The notes below the pieces were generated by a model that saw nothing but the letters and a program-made list of their open reading frames with translations, did no database searches and was not told the origin of the DNA. A stretch of DNA of 63,034 nucleotides from Lachnospiraceae bacterium. Lineage in GTDB: Bacteria; Bacillota; Clostridia; Lachnospirales; Lachnospiraceae. Below, piece by piece: positions 26,412 to 34,708 of the stretch. Positions within the stretch are counted from its first letter, which is position 1. Every line of letters begins with the position of its first letter. The translations under genes and the position numbers were made by a program. The stretch spans positions 1-63,034 of the forward strand of contig JAFVHP010000035.1 of NCBI GenBank assembly GCA_017474455.1. Reading direction: 5' to 3'.

Positions 26412-27680
26412 TTATCCGATCTCAGACTCTATGGCCCTGCGGACTTCCTCGATCGACATTCCGCGCTCTTTGGCTATTGCGGACAGATCGTCATATTCCA
26501 GCTTGCTTCTGCTCACCCCGTAGCCGGATACCGATTTACGCCTGACTTTGCCGAAGGACGTATCCAGCTCTTCCATCGTCCTTTTCAGTGTGTAACGGCT
26601 CGTTGCCACTTCTCGGATACCGATCGTGGACGTGTGCTTGAAGATACAGGCCGCAAGCCTTGACCTGTCAGCACCGCTGCACATGACCCTGATCAGGGTG
26701 CCGGGCCTTCCCTTCTTCATCCCGATCGGGATCGTATAGGCTTCAAACGCGCCGTTTTCAAAGAACCGCTCCGTCGCGAACGCGATCTGTTCCGCGGTCA
26801 TATCGTCCACATTGCAGGAAAGCTCATAAACAAAACCGGTATCATCCTCTGCTTCCCCGAGCATCGCCCTTACACAGTTGGCGGCCTCGAAGTCCTTTTT
26901 ACCCATGCCGTACCCGATCGCCCTTACCTGCATCGGAGGCATGCTGCCGAAATCATCGGCAAAGTATTTCAGAAGTGCGGCACCCGTGGGTGTACAGAGT
27001 TCCCCGCGGATGCTGCCGCCGTAGATCGGAACATCCCTGAGAATATAGGCCGTGGCCGGGGCAGGCACCGGCAGGATGCCGTGCGCGCAGTGTACCTGTC
27101 CGCTTCCGACATGGACCGGAGACACGATCACTTTGTCCGGCGCGATCTCATTCATCAGCATGCAGACAGCAGTGACATCGGCGACCGCATCCATCGTCCC
27201 AACCTCATGGAAATGGATCTGGTCGACCGCAGTGTTGTGCACGTGGCTTTCCGCTTCGGCGATCATCCCGTAAACAGCCATGATGTCCTTTTTGACTTTG
27301 TCAGGCAGATCCATATGATCCATCACGATATGCTCTATATCATGCATTCCGCTGTGATGATGTGTATGGCCGTGGTCATGGTCATGATGATCGTGGTCGT
27401 GATGCTCATGTTCATGGTCATTCTCGTGGCCATGATGCTCATGATCGTGGTCATGATGGTGATCGACCGATTCCTCTTCTTCGCCGTTTATCCGGACGAC
27501 CATATGGGTTCCGGTTATGCCGCATTTTACAGAGGGTTCGTAAGAGACTTCCACGCCGGGAATGCCCAGCGCGTTGATCCTGGCGATCATTTCTTCTTTA
27601 TTGTCCGTGAGTTCAAGCAGGGCGGCGGTCAGCATATCGCCGGCAGCGCCTATCTGGCAGTCAAGATATAATGTCTTCAT
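26412..27680 (-). CDS. larC: Nickel-pincer cofactor biosynthesis protein LarC
   Basis: CTP-dependent nickel insertase that places nickel into the pincer nucleotide used by lactate racemase-like enzymes. 422 residues in one uninterrupted frame; in Lactobacillus plantarum the two halves are joined only by a ribosomal frameshift. Starts MKTLYLDCQIGAAGDMLTAA. Residues about 70-115 are a strikingly His/Asp/Glu-rich segment (repeats of HDHDH and HEHH), a probable nickel store. GTMDAVADVTAV and SCNVDDMTAEQIAFATE mark the two domains. A good AGGAGC site precedes it. Last gene of the operon. Confidence 0.95.
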   Translation of the reverse strand: MKTLYLDCQIGAAGDMLTAALLELTDNKEEMIARINALGIPGVEVSYEPSVKCGITGTHMVVRINGEEEESVDHHHDHDHEHHGHENDHEHEHHDHDHHDHDHGHTHHHSGMHDIEHIVMDHMDLPDKVKKDIMAVYGMIAEAESHVHNTAVDQIHFHEVGTMDAVADVTAVCMLMNEIAPDKVIVSPVHVGSGQVHCAHGILPVPAPATAYILRDVPIYGGSIRGELCTPTGAALLKYFADDFGSMPPMQVRAIGYGMGKKDFEAANCVRAMLGEAEDDTGFVYELSCNVDDMTAEQIAFATERFFENGAFEAYTIPIGMKKGRPGTLIRVMCSGADRSRLAACIFKHTSTIGIREVATSRYTLKRTMEELDTSFGKVRRKSVSGYGVSRSKLEYDDLSAIAKERGMSIEEVRRAIESEIG

Positions 27681-27710
27681 TCGCAGCAGCTCCTTTTGAT
27701 GTCTTGCGTG

Positions 27711-28466
27711 TTATGACCTGGTCTCCATATGGTTTATCCTCGAAGCGATATATCCTGCCCCGAAGCCGTTATCGATATTCACGACGCTTACTCCGCTCGC
27801 GCAGGAATTCAGCATGGAAAGCAGCGCGGACAGTCCCCCGAAGGAAGCACCGTATCCCACGCTGGTGGGCACGGCGATCACCGGGCAGTCGGATAGGCCG
27901 CCGATCACGCTGGCCAGGGCGCCTTCCATTCCCGCGATCGCAATGATCACGCTGGCGCTCATGATCTCATCCATGTGCGCAAGGGTCCTGTGCAGACCGG
28001 CAACGCCGACGTCATACAGGCGGCACACTTCATTGCCCATGATCTCGCAGGTCCTGGCCGCTTCTTCCGCAACGGGCATGTCGCTGGTCCCGCCGGTGGC
28101 AATGACGATCGTCCCAATGCCGTCGGGCTCATGGCATTTTCCGAAGATGGCTGTGCGGGAGAGCGGGTCATAATCCAGTTCTTCCTCTGCCGAGACAAAT
28201 TCATATGCTTCCTTGCTCATCCTGGTGACCAGCACCGAGTCCTGCCCGTTCTGTTTCATCAGGCGCAGGATCCCCAGGATCTGTTCCGGTGTCTTGCCTG
28301 CGCCGAAAATGACTTCCGCGACTCCCTGCCTGACCTTTCTGTGCAGGTCGATTTTGGCAAACCCGAGATCCACAAAGGGTTCCTTCTTGATCTCCAGGAG
28401 CGCATCTTCAATCGATACGCTGCCGTCCCTCACGCCTTCAAGAAGTTTTCTGATGTCATTGTCCAT
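27711..28466 (-). CDS. larB: Pyridinium-3,5-biscarboxylic acid mononucleotide synthase LarB
   Basis: Carboxylates and hydrolyses nicotinic acid adenine dinucleotide, the first step to the nickel-pincer nucleotide. 251 residues. The C-terminal PurE-like half reads VIATGGTSDMPVAEEAARTC, with GVAGLHR and IAGMEGALASVIGGL following. The start has GGAGAA upstream and overlaps larE by 11 bases. The gap of 30 bases to larC is compatible with one operon. Confidence 0.95.
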   Translation of the reverse strand: MDNDIRKLLEGVRDGSVSIEDALLEIKKEPFVDLGFAKIDLHRKVRQGVAEVIFGAGKTPEQILGILRLMKQNGQDSVLVTRMSKEAYEFVSAEEELDYDPLSRTAIFGKCHEPDGIGTIVIATGGTSDMPVAEEAARTCEIMGNEVCRLYDVGVAGLHRTLAHMDEIMSASVIIAIAGMEGALASVIGGLSDCPVIAVPTSVGYGASFGGLSALLSMLNSCASGVSVVNIDNGFGAGYIASRINHMETRS

Positions 28467-29217
28467 TTCTGTTCTCCAAATCCAGCAGTACTTTTGTATA
28501 ACCGAAGCTGTCCTTCAGTTTTGCGGATATCTGCTGTCTCATTTCAAACGCCCGGCCGATCTGGTCTTCAGGAAACTGAAGGCCCGCAAAACCGTTCTTA
28601 ACCATCCTCACGCGGAAATCTGTAAACCCGAGTGAGAACAGATAGTCTTCGGCCTGTTCGGTCATCGTAAGCAGTTCTTCCGTTATTTCTGTCCCTTCAG
28701 GAATCCTCGTCGCCAGGCAGGCATATGCAGGCTTATTCCATGTAAAAAGCCCGGCCTCCCTGGACAGTTCCCTTATCATGGCCTTGGTCAGTCCGCATTC
28801 TCTGAGCGGCGACCTGACTTCCATTTCCTTAAGGGCTCTCATCCCCGGCCTGTCGTCCGCCCTGTCCGAAGCATTCGTCCCGTCCAGGATCAGGCTGTAC
28901 CCATCCTCTCCGGCGGCTTCAAGGATACGGGAAAAGATATTCCTTTTACAATAATAGCATCTGTCGGCCGGATTTGCCGCCACCTGCGGATCGGCCAGTA
29001 CGTCCGCGCGGATGATCCTGACATCGGCGCCCAGCTGCCCGGCCAGTTTCATGGCATCGTCAAATTCGAACTGCGGCTGGAACTGGGCTTTGACATAGTA
29101 GGCTTTGACCTTTGCACCGGCTTGCATGGCCGCGTACAGAAGATACGATGAATCGACGCCCCCCGAAAAAGCAAGTGCTACCCTGTTGTGCTGTTCAAAA
29201 AATTCATTTAATGTCAT
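28456..29217 (-). CDS. larE: ATP-dependent sulfur transferase LarE
   Basis: Adds sulfur to the activated pincer nucleotide. 253 residues of the PP-loop family: ALAFSGGVDSSYLLYAAM is the ATP loop. DRCYYCKRNIF and PAYACLATRIPEG contain the conserved Cys residues. In one class of LarE a Cys in the second region is the sacrificial sulfur donor, in another three Cys hold an iron-sulfur cluster; I cannot decide which applies here. A GGAGG site precedes the ATG. Lies 6 bases after nikO. Confidence 0.93.
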   Translation of the reverse strand: MTLNEFFEQHNRVALAFSGGVDSSYLLYAAMQAGAKVKAYYVKAQFQPQFEFDDAMKLAGQLGADVRIIRADVLADPQVAANPADRCYYCKRNIFSRILEAAGEDGYSLILDGTNASDRADDRPGMRALKEMEVRSPLRECGLTKAMIRELSREAGLFTWNKPAYACLATRIPEGTEITEELLTMTEQAEDYLFSLGFTDFRVRMVKNGFAGLQFPEDQIGRAFEMRQQISAKLKDSFGYTKVLLDLENRNGQ

Positions 29218-29223
29218 GTTGCA

Positions 29224-29970
29224 CTACCTCCTTCCCTGGAGTGAAAGCGGAAGCTCCAGATCGTTTTCCCTGAGCAGCTCCTCATTACGCATAATGTCAT
29301 CAGCGGGACCGTCGCATACGATCCTTCCGTCCCTGATCAGCAGTATCCTGCTGCAGGTATCCCACAGCAGATCCATGTCATGGCTGGCGATCAGCTTCGT
29401 GCCCGGCAGATCCCGGATTATACCGATCAGGTTCCTGCGGTTTTTGGGGTCGAGGCCGGAGGACGGTTCATCCATCAGGACTACTTCCGGTGTCAGCGAA
29501 AGGATCGTCGCGATACTTACCAGCCTCTTTTCGCCGCCGGAAAGTCTGTAGACCGGCTTTTTTGCCAGATGTTCCGCATTGACGCTCCTCAAGGCATTCT
29601 CAACCCGCTTCTTCGTCTCATCCGCGGAATAACCGTAGTTCAGCGGGGCAAAAGCCACGTCCTCCTCCACTGTAGTCATGAACAGCTGGCTGTCCGAATC
29701 CTGGAAAACATACCCGATATGCCTGCGCACAGCCGCCAGGTTCTTTTTGTCCAGCCTGATCCCGCAGATCTCAATACTGCCTTCAAAGCCTGTCTCCAGC
29801 CCTACCAGGAGCTTCAGCAGCGTGGATTTGCCGGCGCCGTTCGCACCGGCGATCCCCACCGTTTCTCCAGGTGCGGCCTCAAAACTGATCTCATGCAGGA
29901 CCGGATACTTTTTTTCATATGCAAAGCTGACGTTCCTTACCAGCAGGCAGCTCTCATTTTTATCAGCCAT
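29224..29970 (-). CDS. nikO: Nickel/cobalt ECF transporter ATP-binding protein
   Basis: ATPase of a group I ECF metal transporter, 248 residues. Walker A GIAGANGAGKSTLLKLLVG, signature LSGGEKRLVSIATILS and Walker B VVLMDEPSSGLDPK are all intact. It powers uptake by the NikM/N-NikQ membrane complex encoded just upstream. Linkage to larE, larB and larC argues that the cargo is nickel rather than cobalt, so I prefer nikO to cbiO. Confidence 0.92.
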   Translation of the reverse strand: MADKNESCLLVRNVSFAYEKKYPVLHEISFEAAPGETVGIAGANGAGKSTLLKLLVGLETGFEGSIEICGIRLDKKNLAAVRRHIGYVFQDSDSQLFMTTVEEDVAFAPLNYGYSADETKKRVENALRSVNAEHLAKKPVYRLSGGEKRLVSIATILSLTPEVVLMDEPSSGLDPKNRRNLIGIIRDLPGTKLIASHDMDLLWDTCSRILLIRDGRIVCDGPADDIMRNEELLRENDLELPLSLQGRR

Positions 29971-29982
29971 CCGATAACGCCC

Positions 29983-30804
29983 TCAGATACCAAAAACACT
30001 TCCGACTATGCCGGCTACGGGTACGATCCTTAATAATACGAGGATAACAGCCCATACCGCAAAGTAGATGATACTCAGCCTTCTGTTGTCCCTGCCTTCA
30101 TAAAAGAGCGCGTGCAGGCCTTCCGGGAATTCCCCGTCAAAGCCGCGCAGCTGCATGCTTTCATACAGCACCTGCGCCCTGTCCATGCTCCTTAAGAGAA
30201 GCCCTCCTGCAAGCGGCCCCCATGCCCGGATCCCTATCCCTTTCTCCGAAGGGGCCCGCAGAAGATACGCGTTGGTGACCCTGTCCGCTTCCTGCAGCAG
30301 CACGGTGACATACCTGTAGATCAGCAGGATCACAGTTACAATGGTCTTCGGTACCCTGAAAGCCCTGAGGCTCCGGCAGATCCCCTCGATCGGTGTCGTC
30401 GCGATCAGGATATAGGCGCCAAGTACGCAAAGTATCCCCTTAACGATAAGTGTAGCCATGGATACCATCCCGCCGGTAACAGCAAAGTTCCCGATGTAAA
30501 ATTGGACCTGCCGGTCAAAAAACGGATTGGTGATGCCGGTGACTACGACCAGCGGCAGGACGATCCACAGCCTCCTGAGGGCATCTTTAAAACGCAGCCC
30601 GCCGGCAATAAAGACAAACAGGGGATAGACAAACAGACCTAAAAGGCCGGGAAGATTATATTTATCAAAGGATACCGCAAGGACAGCCAGCAGTAAAGTA
30701 AGCAACAGTTTAACAGATGGGTGAAGCCTGTTCACCCATCTGTTCTGTCTTGAAAGATCTTCTATTGAATTCAGTTCAAAAACAGCCTTTTCAATTCTGC
30801 TCAT
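29983..30804 (-). CDS. nikQ: Nickel/cobalt ECF transporter transmembrane protein
   Basis: The T component coupling the ATPase to the substrate subunit: 273 residues with five or six hydrophobic segments (VKLLLTLLLAVLAVSF near the N-terminus) and the Ala-Arg-Gly-type coupling region around LLRAPSEKGIGIRAWGPL. It overlaps nikMN by 14 bases and precedes nikO by 12 bases. Confidence 0.92.
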   Translation of the reverse strand: MSRIEKAVFELNSIEDLSRQNRWVNRLHPSVKLLLTLLLAVLAVSFDKYNLPGLLGLFVYPLFVFIAGGLRFKDALRRLWIVLPLVVVTGITNPFFDRQVQFYIGNFAVTGGMVSMATLIVKGILCVLGAYILIATTPIEGICRSLRAFRVPKTIVTVILLIYRYVTVLLQEADRVTNAYLLRAPSEKGIGIRAWGPLAGGLLLRSMDRAQVLYESMQLRGFDGEFPEGLHALFYEGRDNRRLSIIYFAVWAVILVLLRIVPVAGIVGSVFGI

Positions 30805-31795
30805 TGGTCCTTCTGTTCATAAACAGCCTGAGTATATAGCACAGGCACACGCACAGGGCAAGGACAAGGGCAGCGCCAACGATCCCGGATACTGTTGTCC
30901 CGGCAGCGCTCTCCGAACCCTTGAATGCGTAGTCGGGCAGGAATGATAGTTTCTCCTGAATAGAAGAAGCACTCTCATAAACACTCCCGGCCGCTTCCAG
31001 TTCTTCCACGCCGGCGACCCTGCCGATCGCCCATTCCAGCCCGTCCGGAAGCGCGGAGGCGATAAGGGATACGGCTCCGCCGATCACCGCGGCAGCCGCT
31101 GCCAGGATGACCAGTGTCTTTTTGAGAGTGAACCGGCCTTCCCTGCCTTCATCTTCAACGCCCCAGAGGAGCTCCGGCCTTGCGTCCTGCACAAATACAA
31201 GTACCGCGCCGGTGATTATGCCTTCCACAAGCCCGATCGCCAGATGGATCGGCTGCATGGCGGCAAGGAAAACGCCGAAAGGCAGTTCGGTGATCCCTGA
31301 AAGCAGTGTTTCGACTGTTACGGAGAACGCGCCGAGCTGCAGCGTCACGATACAGCCTATGATCGAAGCTGCCATGATCCTGGCTTTGGTGGCGCCTTTT
31401 CTCATAAAAGGCTTCCAGACAAGGAGAGCGCCTATAAAACATCCGTAAAATGCCATATTCCATACATTACAGCCAAGGGCCAGAAGTCCCCCGTCCGCAA
31501 AGAAAAGGCACTGGATCAGCAAAACGCCGATCATCGTCAGAAAACCGGCGTAAGGCCCTGCCAGCGCAGAGATCAGAAAGCCGCCGCAGATATGGCCCGA
31601 AGAACCCGTGCCTGGAATTGTAAAATTGATCATCTGCGCGGCAAAAACAAAGGCTCCCATTACGCCCATAACGGGTATTCTTTTAGGATCATCCTCTTCC
31701 CGCAGCTTTTTGACCGAATAAACGGCGGCGGCGCCGGAAAGGACTGCCATCGTTCCCGCCACTGCGGGCGATACCAGAGCATCAGCCATATGCAT
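30791..31795 (-). CDS. nikMN: Nickel ECF transporter substrate subunits NikM and NikN, fused
   Basis: Metal-capture component, about 334 residues. The start is set at MHMADALVSPAVAG because this family uses the free N-terminal Met-His to bind the metal, and GAGGAGG lies 8 bases upstream. A frame open for 21 more codons would bury that motif. Residues 1 to about 210 are NikM (helices with FTIPGTGSSGHICGGFLISA). The C-terminal part from about 235 is NikN-like, with SALPDGLEWAIGRVAG (the PDGLE motif) and a final membrane helix. First gene of the nickel and pincer-cofactor operon. Confidence 0.93.
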   Translation of the reverse strand: MHMADALVSPAVAGTMAVLSGAAAVYSVKKLREEDDPKRIPVMGVMGAFVFAAQMINFTIPGTGSSGHICGGFLISALAGPYAGFLTMIGVLLIQCLFFADGGLLALGCNVWNMAFYGCFIGALLVWKPFMRKGATKARIMAASIIGCIVTLQLGAFSVTVETLLSGITELPFGVFLAAMQPIHLAIGLVEGIITGAVLVFVQDARPELLWGVEDEGREGRFTLKKTLVILAAAAAVIGGAVSLIASALPDGLEWAIGRVAGVEELEAAGSVYESASSIQEKLSFLPDYAFKGSESAAGTTVSGIVGAALVLALCVCLCYILRLFMNRRTNEQN

Positions 31796-31814
31796 AACTG
31801 TTTCCTCCTCATAA

Positions 31815-31880
31815 TAAAAAAGGCACGTCGTCCCCTTCAGAGAACAGCGTACCTTCATAGTACCTTTTGATATTCGTGCC
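31815..31880 (-). promoter_or_regulatory. Attenuator-like multibranch hairpin in the nickel operon leader
   Basis: Between tex and nikMN, on the minus strand, GGCACG (31880-31875) pairs with CGUGCC (31827-31822), enclosing two smaller stems, GGUAC/GUACG-type and GUUCUC-UGAA-GGGGAC. Six U and the nikMN ribosome site follow directly. This looks like a terminator placed to govern entry into the nickel operon. It may simply terminate tex, but its nearness to the ribosome site and its branched shape suggest conditional control by a metal or cofactor. I could not match it to a known riboswitch class. Confidence 0.5.
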
Positions 31881-31965
31881 AGACTTACGATGAAATATTT
31901 GATAAACGTCCCGCTTCTGCAGGCTCCGGCGGCTTCATACCGCTACAAAAGAGATTATAGAAGAA

Positions 31966-34161
31966 TCACGGCTGATGCGCAACAGAAGTCTTCATGGACA
32001 GGGATATCCTTTTCTTTTCCGGATCGCACGACAGCACGGTCACGTCCACGATATCCCCGACTTTTACGACATCCATGGGATCCTTGACGAACCTGTCCGA
32101 AAGCTGTGAGATATGGACAAGTCCGTCCTGGTGCACACCTATATCCACAAAAGCGCCGAAATCAACTATATTCCGCACCGTCCCCTTCAGCTTCAAGCCG
32201 GGCTGCAGATCCTGCATAGTCAGCACACCGCTCCTTAAAAGAGGCGGTTCCAGTTCTTCCCTGATATCCCTTCCCGGCCTTTCAAGTTCCGAAAGGATAT
32301 CGGACAGAGTGATCTCCCCTATGCCGAGCCGCCTGGCCATGGCGGGGATATCCTTTCCCCGGACCATGCCGGCCGCCCTGCGGACATCCGTGTCCGTATC
32401 GTCAAGGCCCAGTTCCTTCAGCATCTTATGGACCGCTTTATAATCCTCGGGATGGACGGCAGTAGAATCCAGCACTTCGTCACCGTCCCTTATCCTCAGG
32501 AATCCAGCGCATTGCTCAAAAGTCCTGGGGCCGAGTCCGGGAACATTCATAAGCTGTCTGCGGTTCCTGAAGGGGCCGTTCTTTTCCCGTTCTTCCACGA
32601 TCTTTACCGCCAGGGACTCCGTTATGCCCGAAACATAGGAAAGAAGGGAGAAAGATGCCGTATTCAGGTCTGCTCCGACCCTGTTGACACAGTCCTCCAC
32701 AACGCCGTTCAATGCTTCCGAAAGGCGTTTTTCATTCATGTCATGCTGGTACTGGCCTACACCCAGCGCTGCAGGATCGATCTTGACCAGTTCTGCCAGG
32801 GGATCCTGGAGACGTCTGGCCATGGAAGAAGCGCTGCGCTGTCCCGTGTCAAACTCCGGGAATTCCCTGCCCGCCAGTTCACTGGCGCTGTATACGGAAG
32901 CGCCGGCTTCGTTTACGACCGCGTACTGCAGCCGGATATTCTCCGCCGCCAGGTCTTTTATGATCGAAGCGATCACCTGTTCCGATTCTCCGGATGCCGT
33001 TCCGTTTCCCAGCGCGATCAGGGATACACCATGCTTCCTGATCATGTCACTGATTATCTTTTCGGTCTCCTGTATCCTGTTGTGCGGAGGCGTCGGATAT
33101 ACGACCGTTGTATCCAGTACCTTCCCCGTCTCATCGACTATGGCGATCTTGCAGCCGGTGCGGTATGCCGGGTCCCATCCCATTACGGTGCGTCCCGTGA
33201 CCGGCGGCTGCATAAGGAGCTGCTCCAGGTTCTTCTTAAAAACGACAAGCGCCTTTTCCTGCGCGGCCTTTGTCAGGTCCGAGCGGACCTGCCTTTCTAT
33301 TGAAGGAGCGATCAGGCGGCGGTAAGCGTCCTTTGCCGCTTCCCTGATGACCGGTTCCGTGTACCGGTTATGCCCGGTTATGAGAAGGCCGCAGATATGA
33401 TCTGTGATCTGCTCTTCCGGAATTTCGATGCTGACCGAAAGGATCCCTTCGTTCTCACCGCGGTCCACGGCGAGGATCCGGTGGCCGGGTATGGCCTTTA
33501 CCGCTTCCGCATAGGAAAAGTACATCCCGTACACGTCCCGGCGCTGCTTGTCTGACGCGCCTTTCTTCTCGGAAGAAGTAAGGACGCCTCTGTCATAAAA
33601 GGCATTCCTTACAAATTCCCTGATGCCGGCATCATCCGAGAAACGCTCCGCCAGGATATCCATGGCTCCCCTGAGCGCATCTTCGGCTGTGGCGACTCGT
33701 TTCTCTTCCTCCGCTGTTTCTGACGGCGTGACATATTTTGCGGCTTCATCGATCAGAGGGCCTGCCGCTGTCTGCTCCATGATATAGTCCGCAAGGGGCA
33801 GCAGCCCTTTCGCTATGGCCGTCGAAGCCCTTTTCTTCCTCTTCGGCCTGTACGGGAGGTACAGATCTTCCAGCACATTGAGTGTCCCGGCCTCTTCAAT
33901 TCTGGTTTTCAGTTCCGGCGTCAGTTTCCCCTGTTCTTCAACAGACCGTAAAACAGCAGCCCGCCTCTCTTCCAATGCCCTCAGGGCGCCGAGCCTTTCA
34001 TAAAGGGCCCTTAATCTGACATCGTCCAGCGACCCGGTCGCTTCTTTTCTGTACCTGGCTATAAAGGGAATAGTATTGCCCTTGTCGATCAGGGACACAG
34101 CGCTGTTTACCTGTTCCGGACGTATGCCCAGTTCAGCCGCGATGACCGCGTTAATATCCAT
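31966..34161 (-). CDS. tex: Tex family RNA-binding transcription accessory protein
   Basis: A 731-residue nucleic-acid-binding protein (Tex/YhgF). In order it has an N-terminal helical region (IAAELGIRPEQVNSAVSLID), a YqgF/RuvC-like domain around 320-430 (VMGWDPAYRTGCKIAIVDE), helix-hairpin-helix repeats near 490-560 (VNRVGADLNTASFSLLSYVS, MNVPGLGPRTFEQCAGFL) and a C-terminal S1 domain (GTVRNIVDFGAFVDIGVHQD). Role known only in outline: transcription fidelity, RNA handling, toxin expression in some species. Slightly shorter than the usual 770-780. Confidence 0.95.
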   Translation of the reverse strand: MDINAVIAAELGIRPEQVNSAVSLIDKGNTIPFIARYRKEATGSLDDVRLRALYERLGALRALEERRAAVLRSVEEQGKLTPELKTRIEEAGTLNVLEDLYLPYRPKRKKRASTAIAKGLLPLADYIMEQTAAGPLIDEAAKYVTPSETAEEEKRVATAEDALRGAMDILAERFSDDAGIREFVRNAFYDRGVLTSSEKKGASDKQRRDVYGMYFSYAEAVKAIPGHRILAVDRGENEGILSVSIEIPEEQITDHICGLLITGHNRYTEPVIREAAKDAYRRLIAPSIERQVRSDLTKAAQEKALVVFKKNLEQLLMQPPVTGRTVMGWDPAYRTGCKIAIVDETGKVLDTTVVYPTPPHNRIQETEKIISDMIRKHGVSLIALGNGTASGESEQVIASIIKDLAAENIRLQYAVVNEAGASVYSASELAGREFPEFDTGQRSASSMARRLQDPLAELVKIDPAALGVGQYQHDMNEKRLSEALNGVVEDCVNRVGADLNTASFSLLSYVSGITESLAVKIVEEREKNGPFRNRRQLMNVPGLGPRTFEQCAGFLRIRDGDEVLDSTAVHPEDYKAVHKMLKELGLDDTDTDVRRAAGMVRGKDIPAMARRLGIGEITLSDILSELERPGRDIREELEPPLLRSGVLTMQDLQPGLKLKGTVRNIVDFGAFVDIGVHQDGLVHISQLSDRFVKDPMDVVKVGDIVDVTVLSCDPEKKRISLSMKTSVAHQP

Positions 34162-34290
34162 CTTTGCTTCTCCGTTATGAAAAACGACAAGTTATGTAGA
34201 ACAATTTAATAATATATGTTATGATTATTATGGCTCGATCCGCTGGGGAGGATGGGGCGTGGCTAAATTATTATATTAGGAGGAGACGTA

Positions 34291-34686
34291 ATGTACAATA
34301 AACAGATTCTTTCTGAGAACAACGCCCGCAGCGTCTGGGCGCATGGTGAGAAGTACGGCTATCAGTTCCAGGTCACCATCAATTATTACCGTGGCCTTCC
34401 TCTTTGCTGTGTAGACCAGATCACCATGGTAATTGACGGCGAACAGGTACCTTATGATGAGATGTATATTCAGCACCGCGGCCGTGAATATCACTATCCC
34501 GATATTCTGAAAGATGATTTCCCGACAGACTTCTACTGGCTGTTCGGCGAGCCGCTGACGGTCGTCGTAAAGAACGGCAAGGGTATCGAACAGGGAATCC
34601 ACCACTGCAAGCTTACGCTCGGCACACGCCGCAGCTACACGCCTACAATGGTCTCTGTATGTGAGAAGGACTTAACATTCGCATAA
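34291..34686 (+). CDS. C-glycoside deglycosidase beta subunit (DUF6379), copy 1
   Basis: A 131-residue beta-sandwich protein of the DUF6379 family, the small subunit of C-C bond-cleaving deglycosidases. Visible family features are FQVTINYYRGLPLCCVDQIT (about 25-44), VIDGEQVPYDEM, a central FPTDFYWLFGEPLTVVV and GIHHCKLTLGTR near the end. AGGAGGAG lies 6 bases before the ATG. The alpha subunit follows after 22 bases, the usual pairing. In characterised enzymes the beta subunit completes the active site but is not itself catalytic. The 120-base upstream gap to tex should hold the promoter, which I could not place. Confidence 0.85.
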   Translation: MYNKQILSENNARSVWAHGEKYGYQFQVTINYYRGLPLCCVDQITMVIDGEQVPYDEMYIQHRGREYHYPDILKDDFPTDFYWLFGEPLTVVVKNGKGIEQGIHHCKLTLGTRRSYTPTMVSVCEKDLTFA

Positions 34687-34708
34687 GGAAGCAGGAAGGA
34701 ATTAATCT

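Noticed and set aside
31796-31858. NikMN start at the far upstream Met (31858)
   Set aside because: It would bury the N-terminal Met-His metal motif and start inside the hairpin; MHMADALV has a strong ribosome site.
31815-31880. Assignment of the nickel-operon leader to the NiCo or cobalamin riboswitch class
   Set aside because: I could not find the conserved blocks of either class by eye, so it is left as an unassigned attenuator-like element.
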